From contig NZ_SCNN01000003.1 in the NCBI RefSeq assembly GCF_005503535.1, forward strand, positions 310,001 through 374,000: a stretch of 64,000 nucleotides of DNA, given 5' to 3'. This DNA is from Mesorhizobium comanense. Lineage in GTDB: Bacteria; Pseudomonadota; Alphaproteobacteria; Rhizobiales; Rhizobiaceae. The position numbers and the translations under genes were made by a program. The notes beneath the pieces are model-generated. The model saw only the letters and a list, made by a program, of their open reading frames with translations, did not search any database and was not told where the DNA came from. Below, in pieces: positions 1-8,438 of the stretch (position 1 is its first letter; every line of letters begins with the position of its first letter).

Positions 1-753
1 GTGCTTGCGCTGGTGGCGGCGCTGTTCATCGCGGCCAGCGATCTCTATGCGCAAGTGTTCGCAACCGTCGCCAAGGGCATCGGCATCACCGTCTTTGTCA
101 CCGTTGTCGCCTTCGCGCTGGCGTCCATCATCGGCCTCGGCATAGCGCTCATGGGCCTCTCAGGCTCGCAATGGATGCGGCAGATCGCCCGTTTCTATGT
201 CGAGATCATCCGCGGCGTGCCGATCCTGGTGCTGTTGTTCTGGATAGCTTTCGCCGGCGCGCCGGCCTTCGTGGCGGCATGGAACGCGCTGACGGCGCCG
301 TTGCAGAGCGCCGGGCTGATTGGCGAACTGCTGGTGCGCGACGTGTCGCTGCTTTGGCGCGCCATCATGGCGCTGACCATCGGCTATTCAGCCTTCATCT
401 CGGAAGTTTTCCGCGCCGGCATCCAATCCGTCGAGAAGGGCCAGATCGAAGCGGCCAAGGCGCTTGGCCTCAACCGTGTGCAGCGCTTCCGGCTGATCGT
501 GTTTCCGCAGGCGATCCGCACCATCCTGCCACCGCTCGGCAATGATTTCGTCGCCCTGGTCAAGGATTCCTCGCTGGTCTCGGTGCTCGGCGTCGCCGAC
601 ATCACCCAGATGGGCAAGGTCTACGCGGCCGGTTCGTTCCGCTTCTTCGAAACCTATTCGATCGTGGCCTATATCTACCTCATCCTCACCGTCGGCCTGT
701 CGCTGTCGCTGCGGGCGCTGGAGCGGCGCCTGCGCCGCCAGCACGAGGAATAG
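1..753 (+). CDS. Amino-acid ABC transporter permease, 5' end outside window
   Basis: Inner-membrane permease subunit of a polar amino-acid type ABC importer (HisM/GlnP family). The segment has several hydrophobic helices and the conserved cytoplasmic EAA loop near residues 140-165 (EAAKALGLNRVQRFRLIVFPQ), which docks the ATPase. The family motif VEIIRGVPILVLLFW lies near residues 67-81, a region that in complete members is preceded by a longer N-terminal helix. The reading frame is open to base 1, so the GTG at base 1 is probably not the real start and the gene continues upstream. The binding protein and ATPase would be expected outside the window. Substrate cannot be told from this part. Confidence 0.9.
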   Translation: MLALVAALFIAASDLYAQVFATVAKGIGITVFVTVVAFALASIIGLGIALMGLSGSQWMRQIARFYVEIIRGVPILVLLFWIAFAGAPAFVAAWNALTAPLQSAGLIGELLVRDVSLLWRAIMALTIGYSAFISEVFRAGIQSVEKGQIEAAKALGLNRVQRFRLIVFPQAIRTILPPLGNDFVALVKDSSLVSVLGVADITQMGKVYAAGSFRFFETYSIVAYIYLILTVGLSLSLRALERRLRRQHEE

Positions 754-806
754 TTTTTCGGCCAGGACAGGGTTACGATCCCGGCAACGTAGAACCGGGA
801 GGTCTC

Positions 807-1442
807 ATGATTGTCGACAAGGCCAATGCGGCGCTGGATTCCGTCTATGGCGCCGATACACCCGAAACATTGGCGCAAGCCTATGCCGCCTGGGCCGCGA
901 CCTATGACAACGAGACCGCGTCGCTGGGTTATCTGCTGCCGTTCCTGATCACCGCCTGGGTGGCGCGCCATGTGCCGCAAGGCGAGGGGCCTCTGCTCGA
1001 TGCCGGCTGCGGGACCGGCCTGTCGGGGCCTTCGCTCAAGGCGCTGGGCTATGGCGACATTGCAGGTCTCGACCTGTCCGACGACATGCTCAGGATCGCC
1101 GGCAGCCGCAATGCCTATGGCGACTTGAAGCAGGCGATGCTGGGCGACACACTGCCGTGGCCGGACGGACATTTCCGGGCCTTTTTCTCGACAGGCGTGT
1201 TCACCATCAGCCATGCTCCCGCATCGGGGCTGCATGAACTGGTGCGCATCACGAAAAAGGGCGGCCACGGCATCTTCACCGTGCGCGACCAGGTGTTCGA
1301 GAGCGGCGGCTTCCAGTCCGTGTTCGACGACCTCACGCAGCAGGGCAAGTGGCGGCCGGTCGAGCACAGTCCATGGTTCCGCTGCTACGCCATCGCCGAA
1401 CCGGACGCGCTCGTGAAGACGTTTGTCTTCGAGGTGCTCTGA
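807..1442 (+). CDS. Class I SAM-dependent methyltransferase
   Basis: Predicted soluble methyltransferase of 211 residues. The SAM-binding motif I is clear at residues 63-71 (LLDAGCGTG), followed by an acidic motif II region (IAGLDLSDDML). It lacks recognisable substrate-specific features, so the acceptor (small molecule or protein) is unknown. The ATG has a strong ribosome binding site, GGGAGG, seven bases upstream. It follows the ABC permease by about 50 bases on the same strand and could be cotranscribed. The next gene converges on it from the other strand, leaving only a few bases between the two stops. Confidence 0.8.
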   Translation: MIVDKANAALDSVYGADTPETLAQAYAAWAATYDNETASLGYLLPFLITAWVARHVPQGEGPLLDAGCGTGLSGPSLKALGYGDIAGLDLSDDMLRIAGSRNAYGDLKQAMLGDTLPWPDGHFRAFFSTGVFTISHAPASGLHELVRITKKGGHGIFTVRDQVFESGGFQSVFDDLTQQGKWRPVEHSPWFRCYAIAEPDALVKTFVFEVL

Positions 1443-1446
1443 TTAT

Positions 1447-1821
1447 CTAGCGTTCGGCTTTGGGCGGCCGTCTGGCAAGGCGCTCGCCCAGCGCCGCCAT
1501 GTCGTCCAGGAACCAGAGTTGGTCGCCGCGATTGGCCTCGCGCACGAAATCGGCGAACGCCTTGCTTGCGGCCGCGTGCCGCGAGACGTCGCCGAGGATC
1601 GCCAGGCGCACGCCGTAGTTCACGCATTTTTGCGACCATTCTCCGGCAATGCCCGTCCTGAGCTCGAAGAAGTCGGCGGGCAGCGCGGACGTGGAAATCG
1701 AAACCCAGTCCGGATTGTGCGCCGATGCGTCGCCGATGAGGTCGAGTACCCTGGGCGCGCGATTGTCCTCGCCATGCCATTCAAGAACGCGATGGCCGTG
1801 GATGTCCGTGAGCGTGTTCAT
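1447..1821 (-). CDS. DUF4180 domain protein
   Basis: Small soluble protein of about 124 residues that resembles the DUF4180 family along its full length: an N-terminal DLIGDASAHNPDWV segment, a central FFELRTGIAGEWSQKCVNY block, and a C-terminal FVREANRGDQLWFLDD block. The family has no established function. The ATG at 1821 is chosen because a GGAG sequence sits nine bases upstream on the coding strand; a TTG 15 bases further out would overlap that site. It is convergent with the methyltransferase gene and is a single-gene unit. Confidence 0.75.
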   Translation of the reverse strand: MNTLTDIHGHRVLEWHGEDNRAPRVLDLIGDASAHNPDWVSISTSALPADFFELRTGIAGEWSQKCVNYGVRLAILGDVSRHAAASKAFADFVREANRGDQLWFLDDMAALGERLARRPPKAER

Positions 1822-2133
1822 GACCGGTATCTCCAAGATCGCGCCCAGTGATATGGTTCGAGGGCCCTGTCAATGCCGGTCGCGAAGCAGGTACGGCGCA
1901 ATTGCCGAAATCGGCAAACATTGATATGAGCAGGCGCATGGAAGAGCTTTTTGGCGATCCGGCTTACAAGGGGTTCGTGCTGCAGGACAGAAAACGCCTG
2001 CCGTCGCGCTTCTCCGCGCGCGTGTCCGGCGCGCTGACCAGCCGACTTACCTAGGCCGACCTGTCCAGGTCGTCGCGCCGGGGATTGCCCGGCACATGCT
2101 CTTTCCCATTCTCATATCGACGGATTTACGCAC
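1822..2133. other. Intergenic region upstream of leuC
   Basis: About 310 bases separate the DUF4180 gene from leuC. The stretch must hold the leuC promoter. No classical leader peptide with runs of leucine codons and no convincing attenuator hairpin was seen. A 42-codon open frame (1926-2054) is present but has no clear ribosome binding site. Confidence 0.4.
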
Positions 2134-3543
2134 ATGAGCGCACCGCGCACCCTCTACGACAAGATTTTCGACGACCATGTCGTCGACCGCCAGGACGACG
2201 GCACCTGCCTGCTCTACATCGACCGCCACCTCGTCCATGAAGTGACCAGCCCGCAGGCTTTCGAAGGACTGCGCATGGGGGGCCGCAAGGTCCGCCATCC
2301 GGAAAAGACGCTGGCCGTGGTCGACCATAACGTCTCGACCTCGCCCGAGCGCAAGTTCGGCATCAAGAACGAGGAAAGCCGCATCCAGGTCGAGGCGCTG
2401 GCAAAGAACGCCAAGGATTTCGGCATCGAATACTATTCCGAGAACGATATCCGCCAGGGCATCGTCCACATCATCGGTCCCGAGCAGGGTTTCACCCTGC
2501 CCGGCATGACCATCGTGTGCGGCGACAGCCACACCTCCACCCACGGTGCATTCGGCGCCTTGGCGCATGGTATCGGCACGTCGGAGGTCGAGCATGTGCT
2601 GGCCACGCAGACGCTGATCCAGCGCAAGGCCAAGAACATGCTGGTGCGCGTCGATGGCCAGTTGCCCGAAGGCGTCACCGCCAAGGACATCATCCTGGCC
2701 ATCATCGGCGAGATCGGCACGGCGGGCGGCACCGGCTATGTCATCGAATATGCCGGCGAAGCGATCCGCTCGCTGTCGATGGAAGGCCGCATGACGATCT
2801 GCAACATGTCGATCGAAGGCGGCGCTCGCGCCGGCCTGATCGCGGCCGACGAGACCACCTTCGCCTATGTCAAGGACAAGCCGCGCGCGCCGAAGGGCGC
2901 GGCCTGGGATGCCGCACTCGCCTACTGGAAGACGCTGCAGACCGACGAAGGCGCGCATTTCGACAAGGTGATCGTGCTCGACGCGGCGAAGCTGCCGCCG
3001 ATCGTCTCGTGGGGCTCTTCGCCCGAGGATGTCGTCTCTGTGCAAGGCATCGTGCCGAACCCGGACGACATCACCGACGAAAACAAGCGCACTTCCAAGC
3101 AGCGCGCGCTCGACTATATGGGCCTGACGCCCGGGACAAAGATCACCGACATCGCGCTCGACCGCGTCTTCATCGGCTCCTGCACCAATGGCCGCATCGA
3201 GGATTTACGCGCCGCTGCCAAGGTGATCGAGGGCAAGACCGTCAACCCGCGCGTCAATGCCATGATCGTGCCGGGCTCCGGCCTGGTCAAGGAACAGGCG
3301 GAAGCCGAGGGCCTCGACAAGATCTTCCTCGCCGCCGGCTTCGACTGGCGCGAGCCGGGCTGCTCGATGTGCCTGGCGATGAACGACGACCGGCTGAAGC
3401 CACATGAACGCTGCGCCTCGACCTCGAACCGCAACTTCGAAGGCCGTCAGGGCTTCAAGGGCCGCACCCATCTGGTGTCGCCGGCGATGGCGGCGGCGGC
3501 GGCGATCGCCGGCCACTTCGTCGATATCCGCGACTGGAAATAA
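2134..3543 (+). CDS. leuC: 3-isopropylmalate dehydratase large subunit
   Basis: Isomerises 2-isopropylmalate to 3-isopropylmalate in leucine biosynthesis, in the cytoplasm, together with the small subunit LeuD (not in this window). The 469-residue length is normal for the bacterial LeuC family. The three cysteines that hold the [4Fe-4S] cluster are visible at C350 (in GSCTNG), C410 and C413 (in CSMC). The family motifs DHNVST near the N terminus and [13 protein letters not shown] are also intact. No good Shine-Dalgarno sequence precedes the ATG, but the start matches the family N terminus ([12 protein letters not shown]). A strong intrinsic terminator follows, so leuC is transcribed separately from leuD here. 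Confidence 0.97.
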   Translation: MSAPRTLYDKIFDDHVVDRQDDGTCLLYIDRHLVHEVTSPQAFEGLRMGGRKVRHPEKTLAVVDHNVSTSPERKFGIKNEESRIQVEALAKNAKDFGIEYYSENDIRQGIVHIIGPEQGFTLPGMTIVCGDSHTSTHGAFGALAHGIGTSEVEHVLATQTLIQRKAKNMLVRVDGQLPEGVTAKDIILAIIGEIGTAGGTGYVIEYAGEAIRSLSMEGRMTICNMSIEGGARAGLIAADETTFAYVKDKPRAPKGAAWDAALAYWKTLQTDEGAHFDKVIVLDAAKLPPIVSWGSSPEDVVSVQGIVPNPDDITDENKRTSKQRALDYMGLTPGTKITDIALDRVFIGSCTNGRIEDLRAAAKVIEGKTVNPRVNAMIVPGSGLVKEQAEAEGLDKIFLAAGFDWREPGCSMCLAMNDDRLKPHERCASTSNRNFEGRQGFKGRTHLVSPAMAAAAAIAGHFVDIRDWK

Positions 3544-3580
3544 GATCGCAGCCTTAGCGTTTCCGAAGGCTCCGGACGTC

Positions 3581-3613
3581 AAACCCGAACCGCGACGCGG
3601 TTCGGGTTTTTTC
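3581..3613 (+). terminator. Rho-independent terminator after leuC
   Basis: A perfect 12-bp stem (AAACCCGAACCG at 3581-3592 paired with CGGTTCGGGTTT at 3598-3609) with a five-base loop runs into a T-rich tail. It lies about 40 bases after the leuC stop and is the clearest intrinsic terminator in the window. Confidence 0.9.
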
Positions 3614-3763
3614 TTGCCCCGGGGCTGCCCGCAATCTCGCGAAAACCGTCGCCGGGCGACGTTTCGACGAGATTTCCGCCGCATATGCGCTTTCGCTTAA
3701 CCGCTTGTTTGGCCTTATGCCCTAAGGTCTTCCCCGACGTAAGTGAGGGGAAGTCACGGTCCT

Positions 3764-4960
3764 TTGGACACCAGCCTGTTCATAGCGCTGCTCAATCCGA
3801 CGATCGCGCTGGCCCTCGGCGCGGCGTTCATCGTGCTGTGGTTCTATCAGCGCCATCGGCCCTATCTTGCGGTGCTGGGCATAAGCTACTGCGTCTCGGC
3901 GCCGGGCTTCCTTTTCCAGTATTTCACCTTGCCCATCGGCCTGGCGCTGACCAAGCTCATTTCCAACATCTTCTTCACCGTCGCCGCCTGCTGCCTGTCG
4001 GGCGCCATCGTCGCCCGCTATGGCAGGCAGGTGCCCCGCCTTGGCATCTGCGTGCTCGCTGGCGGCGGGCTGGCGTCATTCTCCTGGTTTCTCTTCATCG
4101 ACCCCGATCTCACCTGGCGCATCCTGGCGATCAACTTCGCCTTTGGCGGCCTCAGCCTGCTCGTTGCCGCCGAACTGCGGCCCGTGCGCAACAACGGTCC
4201 GACGGAAAACATCCTGTTCGTGCTGTCGCTGCTGTCGAGCATAAACTTCTTCGTGCGCACGCTCGCCGTCGTGATCGTGCATGGGCCGTTCGTCAGTTAC
4301 GACGGCTTCTACAATTCGTCCTACTGGACGACGGCGCTGTTGTCGCATGCGCTGCTGTCGTTGCTGATCGCGCTCTCCCTGTTCACCGCCGCGGCGCTCG
4401 ACGTGATGCGGGCGCTGAAAACCGAGACCCACACCGATCCGCTGTCGGGCCTGCTCAACCGGCGCGGCTTCGAGGAGCGGGCGGAACTTTTGCTGCAGCG
4501 CTGCGCCGCGGCAAAGTTCCCGGTGGCGCTGGTGCTGGCCGACCTCGATCATTTCAAGGCGCTCAACGATCTGCACGGCCATGCCGCCGGTGACCGTGTG
4601 ATCGCCGATTTCGCCAGCAAGCTGCGCGCGGCAACGGGCGCGCGGGGCGCCGCGGGGCGCATCGGCGGCGAGGAATTCGCGGTGCTTCTGCCGTTGACGG
4701 ACCTCGCGGCCGCGCGGCTGTTCGCGGAGGCCGTGCGCGCGCTCTACTCTGCCGGCAGCGTCGACGGGCTTCCCGCCGGCACCAGGGTGACCGCCAGCTT
4801 CGGCGTTGCGGCGCGCAGCGGCGAGGAGGCGCTGGAGCCCCTGATGCGGCGGGCCGACGACGCGCTCTACAAGGCCAAGAAGAACGGCCGCGACAGCGTG
4901 CGCCTGTCCTATGAAAGGCCGGAAACTATCTTCGTGCCGGAGCAGCTCAAGGCCGGCTGA
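3764..4960 (+). CDS. Membrane-anchored GGDEF protein (diguanylate cyclase)
   Basis: Predicted to make cyclic di-GMP from two GTP at the inner membrane. The N-terminal half has about six or seven hydrophobic helices with no recognised sensor domain. The C-terminal GGDEF domain (about 165 residues) has an intact active-site GGEEF, 308-312 when numbered from the GTG at 3743. The RxxD inhibitory site expected just before it is absent (GARG in that place), so classical product inhibition is unlikely. Two starts are possible: GTG at 3743, or TTG at 3764, which has a GAGGGG sequence upstream and is preferred here. A second gene with the same layout follows within about 50 bases, so the two are probably duplicates in one transcript. 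Confidence 0.85.
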   Translation: MDTSLFIALLNPTIALALGAAFIVLWFYQRHRPYLAVLGISYCVSAPGFLFQYFTLPIGLALTKLISNIFFTVAACCLSGAIVARYGRQVPRLGICVLAGGGLASFSWFLFIDPDLTWRILAINFAFGGLSLLVAAELRPVRNNGPTENILFVLSLLSSINFFVRTLAVVIVHGPFVSYDGFYNSSYWTTALLSHALLSLLIALSLFTAAALDVMRALKTETHTDPLSGLLNRRGFEERAELLLQRCAAAKFPVALVLADLDHFKALNDLHGHAAGDRVIADFASKLRAATGARGAAGRIGGEEFAVLLPLTDLAAARLFAEAVRALYSAGSVDGLPAGTRVTASFGVAARSGEEALEPLMRRADDALYKAKKNGRDSVRLSYERPETIFVPEQLKAG

Positions 4961-5012
4961 CCGCGCCTTCGTTAACGTCTTTTTCGCCCGTCGATGCTTA
5001 GGTGGAGACGGG

Positions 5013-6230
5013 ATGCGAGAAGAGATGAGCGGCGCCAATTTCATATTGCTGATCAACCTGTCCGTCGCCGGCTTGCTGGCGGCGGCCTTCGTGGCTGTCG
5101 CCTTCCATGGCGCCAGCCGGGCGCCGGCGCGCTGGCTGGCGACGGGCTACGTGCTCGGCATGGCCTATTTCGCCATCGAATTCAGCATTCCCGCCTTCGA
5201 GGACGCGCGGCCGGCCGTGGTCGCCGCCTTCGCGGTTTTCCTGGGCGCTACCATCGCCTTCAATGGCGGACTTGCGCACAAATATGGCGTCGCGCCGCCA
5301 TGGCCGCCGATGCTGTTCTTCCTCGTCGTCACCACCGTCGCCGTCTATGTCGCGCAGGATCTGCCGCGCCAGTCGCTGTCGCGCATGATGGCCTACCAGC
5401 TTCCCTATGCCGCCATGCAGTTCGCCGGGCTGGCCATCGTCTGGTCATCCAGGCAGAGGCCCGCCATTCTCGATCGCATCCTGATGGCCGTGCTTGCGGC
5501 CAGTGCCCTGCAGTTCGCCTCAAAACCGTTTATCGCGCATGCGCTCGGCGGATGGGGCGCCAATCCGCAGGCCTATCTGGAGAGCAGCTATGCGCTGGTG
5601 TCGCAGTCGCTCGGCACCGTCTTCGGGCTGGCGCTGGCGCTGGTCATACTCGCCATCCTGGTTCGCGACGTGCTTGCCGAAATGACGTCGAAATCGGAGA
5701 TGGACACGCTTTCGGGATTGCTCAACCGCGGCGGCTTTACCCGGCAGGCGGAAATGGCGGTGCTCGGCGCGGCGCGGCAAGGCGTGCCCGTGACGCTGGT
5801 CATCGCCGATCTCGATCACTTCAAGGCCATCAACGACAGTTTCGGCCATGCGGCGGGCGATCGCGTGATCGAGACCTTCGCCGGCCTGTTGAGCGAGGCC
5901 GCCGCCGGCCATCACGCCGCCGGCCGCATCGGCGGAGAGGAGTTCGCCATTATCCTGGCGGGAACCAACCTTGCCGCGGCACGGCTGTTCGCCGAAGGCA
6001 CGCGCAGCGCTTTCGGCACGCTGCCGATCGAGGGACTGCCGGCGGACAGCCGCTGCACGGCGAGCTTTGGCGTCGCCGAGCTCCATGCCGGCGAGGGGTT
6101 TTCCGGGTTGATGCGGCGTGCCGATGCAGCGCTCTACCAGGCCAAGAACGGCGGACGCGATTGCGTGCGCGTCTCCGCTGGACCAACCCTGGCCGAGATC
6201 GCGCCCGTCGCGGCGGGGCGCCGATCGTAG
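5013..6230 (+). CDS. Second membrane-anchored GGDEF protein
   Basis: Membrane diguanylate cyclase of 405 residues, almost the same length and architecture as the preceding gene: about six or seven N-terminal hydrophobic helices, then a GGDEF domain beginning near residue 225 with GGEEF at residues 307-311. The RxxD inhibitory motif is missing here too. Shared stretches such as LADLDHFKA / IADLDHFKA, AAGRIGGEEFA and LPADSRCTASFGVA support a tandem duplication with divergence mainly in the membrane half, which suggests different input signals. The ATG at 5013 is preceded by GGAG; the frame is open further upstream but overlaps the previous gene. Confidence 0.85.
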   Translation: MREEMSGANFILLINLSVAGLLAAAFVAVAFHGASRAPARWLATGYVLGMAYFAIEFSIPAFEDARPAVVAAFAVFLGATIAFNGGLAHKYGVAPPWPPMLFFLVVTTVAVYVAQDLPRQSLSRMMAYQLPYAAMQFAGLAIVWSSRQRPAILDRILMAVLAASALQFASKPFIAHALGGWGANPQAYLESSYALVSQSLGTVFGLALALVILAILVRDVLAEMTSKSEMDTLSGLLNRGGFTRQAEMAVLGAARQGVPVTLVIADLDHFKAINDSFGHAAGDRVIETFAGLLSEAAAGHHAAGRIGGEEFAIILAGTNLAAARLFAEGTRSAFGTLPIEGLPADSRCTASFGVAELHAGEGFSGLMRRADAALYQAKNGGRDCVRVSAGPTLAEIAPVAAGRRS

Positions 6231-6255
6231 TCGTCGCCGGGCGTGCGGGCCTCGT

Positions 6256-6618
6256 TCAGCGGCAGGGGCTGAGTTGCGGCATCTCGCCGTCGGAAAGGCC
6301 GTACATGTAGCTGCGGCCCTTCACGAACACCGGCGGCCGGTAGCAATCGCTGTAACCCGATATTTCGTCGGCCTCGTTCTGGTAGATCACCTTGGGCTGG
6401 CCGGCGCTGGTGTAGTCCGACAGCCGCTTGGCGAGCTTGCCTTCGCCAACGATGATGCGCTTGTAGCCGGCCGCGCTGTCGATGACGAGATTGCCGAAGG
6501 AATCGGCATAGACACGATCCTGATGGCGGCCGTCGGCCATGGCCGGGGCGGCGAGGCTGGCGGCCAGCGCCGCCGCGATGAGCGCCGCAAGGCGCGATCT
6601 GCCGAAGTTCGAACGCAT
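6256..6618 (-). CDS. Small exported protein of unknown function
   Basis: A 120-residue protein with a typical Sec signal peptide: positively charged start (MRSNFGRSRL), an alanine-rich hydrophobic core and a likely cleavage site after APAMA near residue 29. The mature part is about 90 residues and has two cysteines (in YSDCYRPP and LSPCR) that could form a disulphide in the periplasm. No family is recognised. The ATG at 6618 is preceded by AAGGA at a good distance. The stop is convergent with the second GGDEF gene. A full CtrA-type box lies about 120 bases upstream. Confidence 0.65.
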   Translation of the reverse strand: MRSNFGRSRLAALIAAALAASLAAPAMADGRHQDRVYADSFGNLVIDSAAGYKRIIVGEGKLAKRLSDYTSAGQPKVIYQNEADEISGYSDCYRPPVFVKGRSYMYGLSDGEMPQLSPCR

Positions 6619-6978
6619 GGCGTCTTCCTTGTCTGGGGGCCGGGACGCGTCCCGCGTCTCACCCCTGGTTGGATGCACGTCGCTTGCGAACCCGCTGCCG
6701 CGTTCCGGTCGACATGCACGCCTCCTCGAATCGGAAATTAACTCTTTCTTAACCTTTGTTAAGAGGCTGACGCGTTGCGCTGCGATGTCTCGTCAAACAT
6801 GGTTAATTTCAGAGGGCAGGAAAAACCCGGCCGCCATCATTCGGCCATGCTTGCCCACACGATCGCGACCGGCGCGAATTCAGCGTCAGGATTGGTGGGT
6901 TCGGATTGGTAGCCGGGGCCTGGTGACCTTGATCTTGGCGCAACATCACGGCTAGTTTGCCGCAGGGGAGGACAGCAT
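6619..6978. other. Divergent intergenic region with CtrA-type box
   Basis: About 360 bases separate two small exported-protein genes that point away from each other. It is AT-richer around 6735-6765, where a CtrA-type box and a CTTAAC/GTTAAG inverted repeat (6748-6763) overlap. No convincing gene was found inside it. Confidence 0.5.
6738..6753. promoter_or_regulatory. Putative CtrA binding box
   Basis: The sequence TTAACTCTTTCTTAAC matches the full CtrA consensus TTAA-N7-TTAAC exactly. It lies in the divergent region between the two small exported-protein genes, 120 bases upstream of the minus-strand start. CtrA is the cell-cycle master regulator of Alphaproteobacteria; binding here is inferred from the motif only. 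Confidence 0.5.
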
Positions 6979-7377
6979 ATGGCGTTACGCCGCACAGCAC
7001 GGGTGACGCTTGCGTTTCTTCCGCTGCTCGTCACCATCGCCTGCGTGCCGCAGGACAACACCCCGAAAGCTGCCAACAAGATGGCCGCTCCCGCAACGCT
7101 CGCGCCGGCGGCTTCGGCGAGCGGCCCCGTCACCGATGTCAGCGCGCCGCAGCCGCGCACCGCGACCTACAATTGCGGCGCCGATGGCATGATGACCGTC
7201 GAGAATCTCGGCAGCTCGGTGCATGTGCAGGGGCCCAATGGCATGAACGAGGACCTGCAGGCCTCGCCGGCCAACCAGAACAGCCGCTACCAGCAGGCGC
7301 ATGACGCGATTGTGATCGATGGCCGCGAGGCGTTGGTGATGAAGGCGGGGTCGACGCCGGTGACATGCAAGCGCTGA
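6979..7377 (+). CDS. Putative lipoprotein with MliC-like C-terminal domain
   Basis: A 132-residue exported protein. The N terminus is a signal sequence ending in LLVTIAC, with a cysteine placed like a lipoprotein anchor, although the -3 residue (Thr) is atypical. A low-complexity Ala/Pro linker follows to about residue 60. The C-terminal 70 residues (from YNCGADG to the final TPVTCKR) look like the MliC family of lysozyme inhibitors: a Cys near each end, a ligand-like strand pattern, and a region rich in Asn, Gln and Tyr (QNSRYQQAHD). If so, it protects peptidoglycan from C-type lysozyme at the outer membrane. The domain match is by eye and moderate. Confidence 0.6.
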   Translation: MALRRTARVTLAFLPLLVTIACVPQDNTPKAANKMAAPATLAPAASASGPVTDVSAPQPRTATYNCGADGMMTVENLGSSVHVQGPNGMNEDLQASPANQNSRYQQAHDAIVIDGREALVMKAGSTPVTCKR

Positions 7378-7515
7378 CGGCTGTGCCGGCGCCGGGCCGG
7401 CATGCTGCACTGCAGCGATATCGAGCCGGCTTCGGGCCGCCAGCCCCTAATCGATTGAAGCGCCGGCACGCCTTTTATTCAGACTAAATTACGTTTTCGA
7501 AACGGTTTTCTGGCT

Positions 7516-7544
7516 TTGACGCGGTGCAAAAAGAGCATTAGAAA
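7516..7544 (+). promoter_or_regulatory. Possible sigma70-type promoter of the sdh operon
   Basis: A TTGACG -35-like box (7516-7521) and a TAGAAA -10-like box (7539-7544) are spaced by 17 bases in the 245-base region upstream of sdhC. The -10 match is imperfect. Confidence 0.35.
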
Positions 7545-7622
7545 CCGGCTGTCCGAAGTCGCAACCGGAAGCGGCAATGCCGCAATTCCACATGAGGCGG
7601 GAGACGCCGAACTGGGGCAGCC

Positions 7623-8036
7623 ATGAGCAAATCACCAGCCACCCAAGCCAGACGCGAACGGCCGCTTTCGCCGCATCTGACGATCTATCGCCCGCCGATC
7701 ACGATGACGATGTCGATCATCCATCGCATCACCGGCGGCGCGCTCTATTTCGGCACGCTGCTGGTCGCCGTGTGGCTGATGGCGGCGGCAAGCTCGCAGG
7801 CGACCTTCGACTGGGTGAACTGGGCGTTCGGCACCTGGCTCGGCCGGCTCGTGCTGCTCGGCTACACCTGGGCATTGATGCACCACATGCTGGGCGGTGT
7901 GCGCCACTTCATCTGGGACACTGGCGCCGGGCTCGAGAAGCACACGGCATCGAAGATCGCCTGGGCGACGCTCGCCGGGTCCGTTGTGCTGACGTTGCTG
8001 ATCTGGGTCGCTGGCTATTTGGCGCGAGGAGCCTGA
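7623..8036 (+). CDS. sdhC: Succinate dehydrogenase cytochrome b556 subunit
   Basis: Membrane anchor of respiratory complex II that binds heme b and ubiquinone with SdhD. The 137-residue protein starts with the family signature RPLSPHLTIYRPPITMTMSI, has the quinone-site region SIIHRITG, and three transmembrane helices. The His-rich segment HHMLGGVRHFIWD contains the expected axial heme ligand. First gene of the operon sdhC-sdhD-sdhA-DUF3052-sdhB; sdhD starts two bases after its stop. Confidence 0.96.
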   Translation: MSKSPATQARRERPLSPHLTIYRPPITMTMSIIHRITGGALYFGTLLVAVWLMAAASSQATFDWVNWAFGTWLGRLVLLGYTWALMHHMLGGVRHFIWDTGAGLEKHTASKIAWATLAGSVVLTLLIWVAGYLARGA

Positions 8037-8038
8037 TC

Positions 8039-8437
8039 ATGAGCGGCAAGAACAATACCGACATGCGCACGCCGATGGCCAAGGTCCGCGGCCTCGGCTC
8101 GTCGCATGAGGGTACACAGCATTTCTGGCGCCAGCGGCTGACGGCGCTCGCCAACATTCCCCTGACACTGTTCTTCGTCGGGTTCCTGATCGCGCTGAAC
8201 GGCGCCGGTTACGCGGAGGTGCGGGCAGCACTCGCCAATCCGTTCGTGGCGCTGGTGATGATCCTTTTCCTGATCTCCGGGCTCTACCACATGCGGCTCG
8301 GCATGCAGGTGATCATCGAGGACTATGTGATCAGCGAAGGCCTCAAGCTGCTGACGATCGCGCTCAGCACATTTTTCACTGTAGCGGTCGGCGTGGCCTC
8401 GATCTTCGCCCTGCTCAAGCTGGCATTCGGAGGCTGA
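8039..8437 (+). CDS. sdhD: Succinate dehydrogenase hydrophobic anchor subunit
   Basis: Second membrane anchor of complex II, 132 residues with three helices. The conserved [24 protein letters not shown] stretch is typical of the alphaproteobacterial subunit. The quinone-site Asp-Tyr motif is present as [10 protein letters not shown], and the histidine in [17 protein letters not shown] is the likely second heme ligand. The ATG lies two bases after the sdhC stop, and sdhA begins with a TTG two bases after the sdhD stop, so the three genes are tightly coupled. Confidence 0.95.
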   Translation: MSGKNNTDMRTPMAKVRGLGSSHEGTQHFWRQRLTALANIPLTLFFVGFLIALNGAGYAEVRAALANPFVALVMILFLISGLYHMRLGMQVIIEDYVISEGLKLLTIALSTFFTVAVGVASIFALLKLAFGG

Positions 8438-8438
8438 G

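Noticed and set aside
1926..2054. A 42-codon open frame before leuC
   Set aside because: No ribosome binding site and no recognisable features; kept as intergenic.
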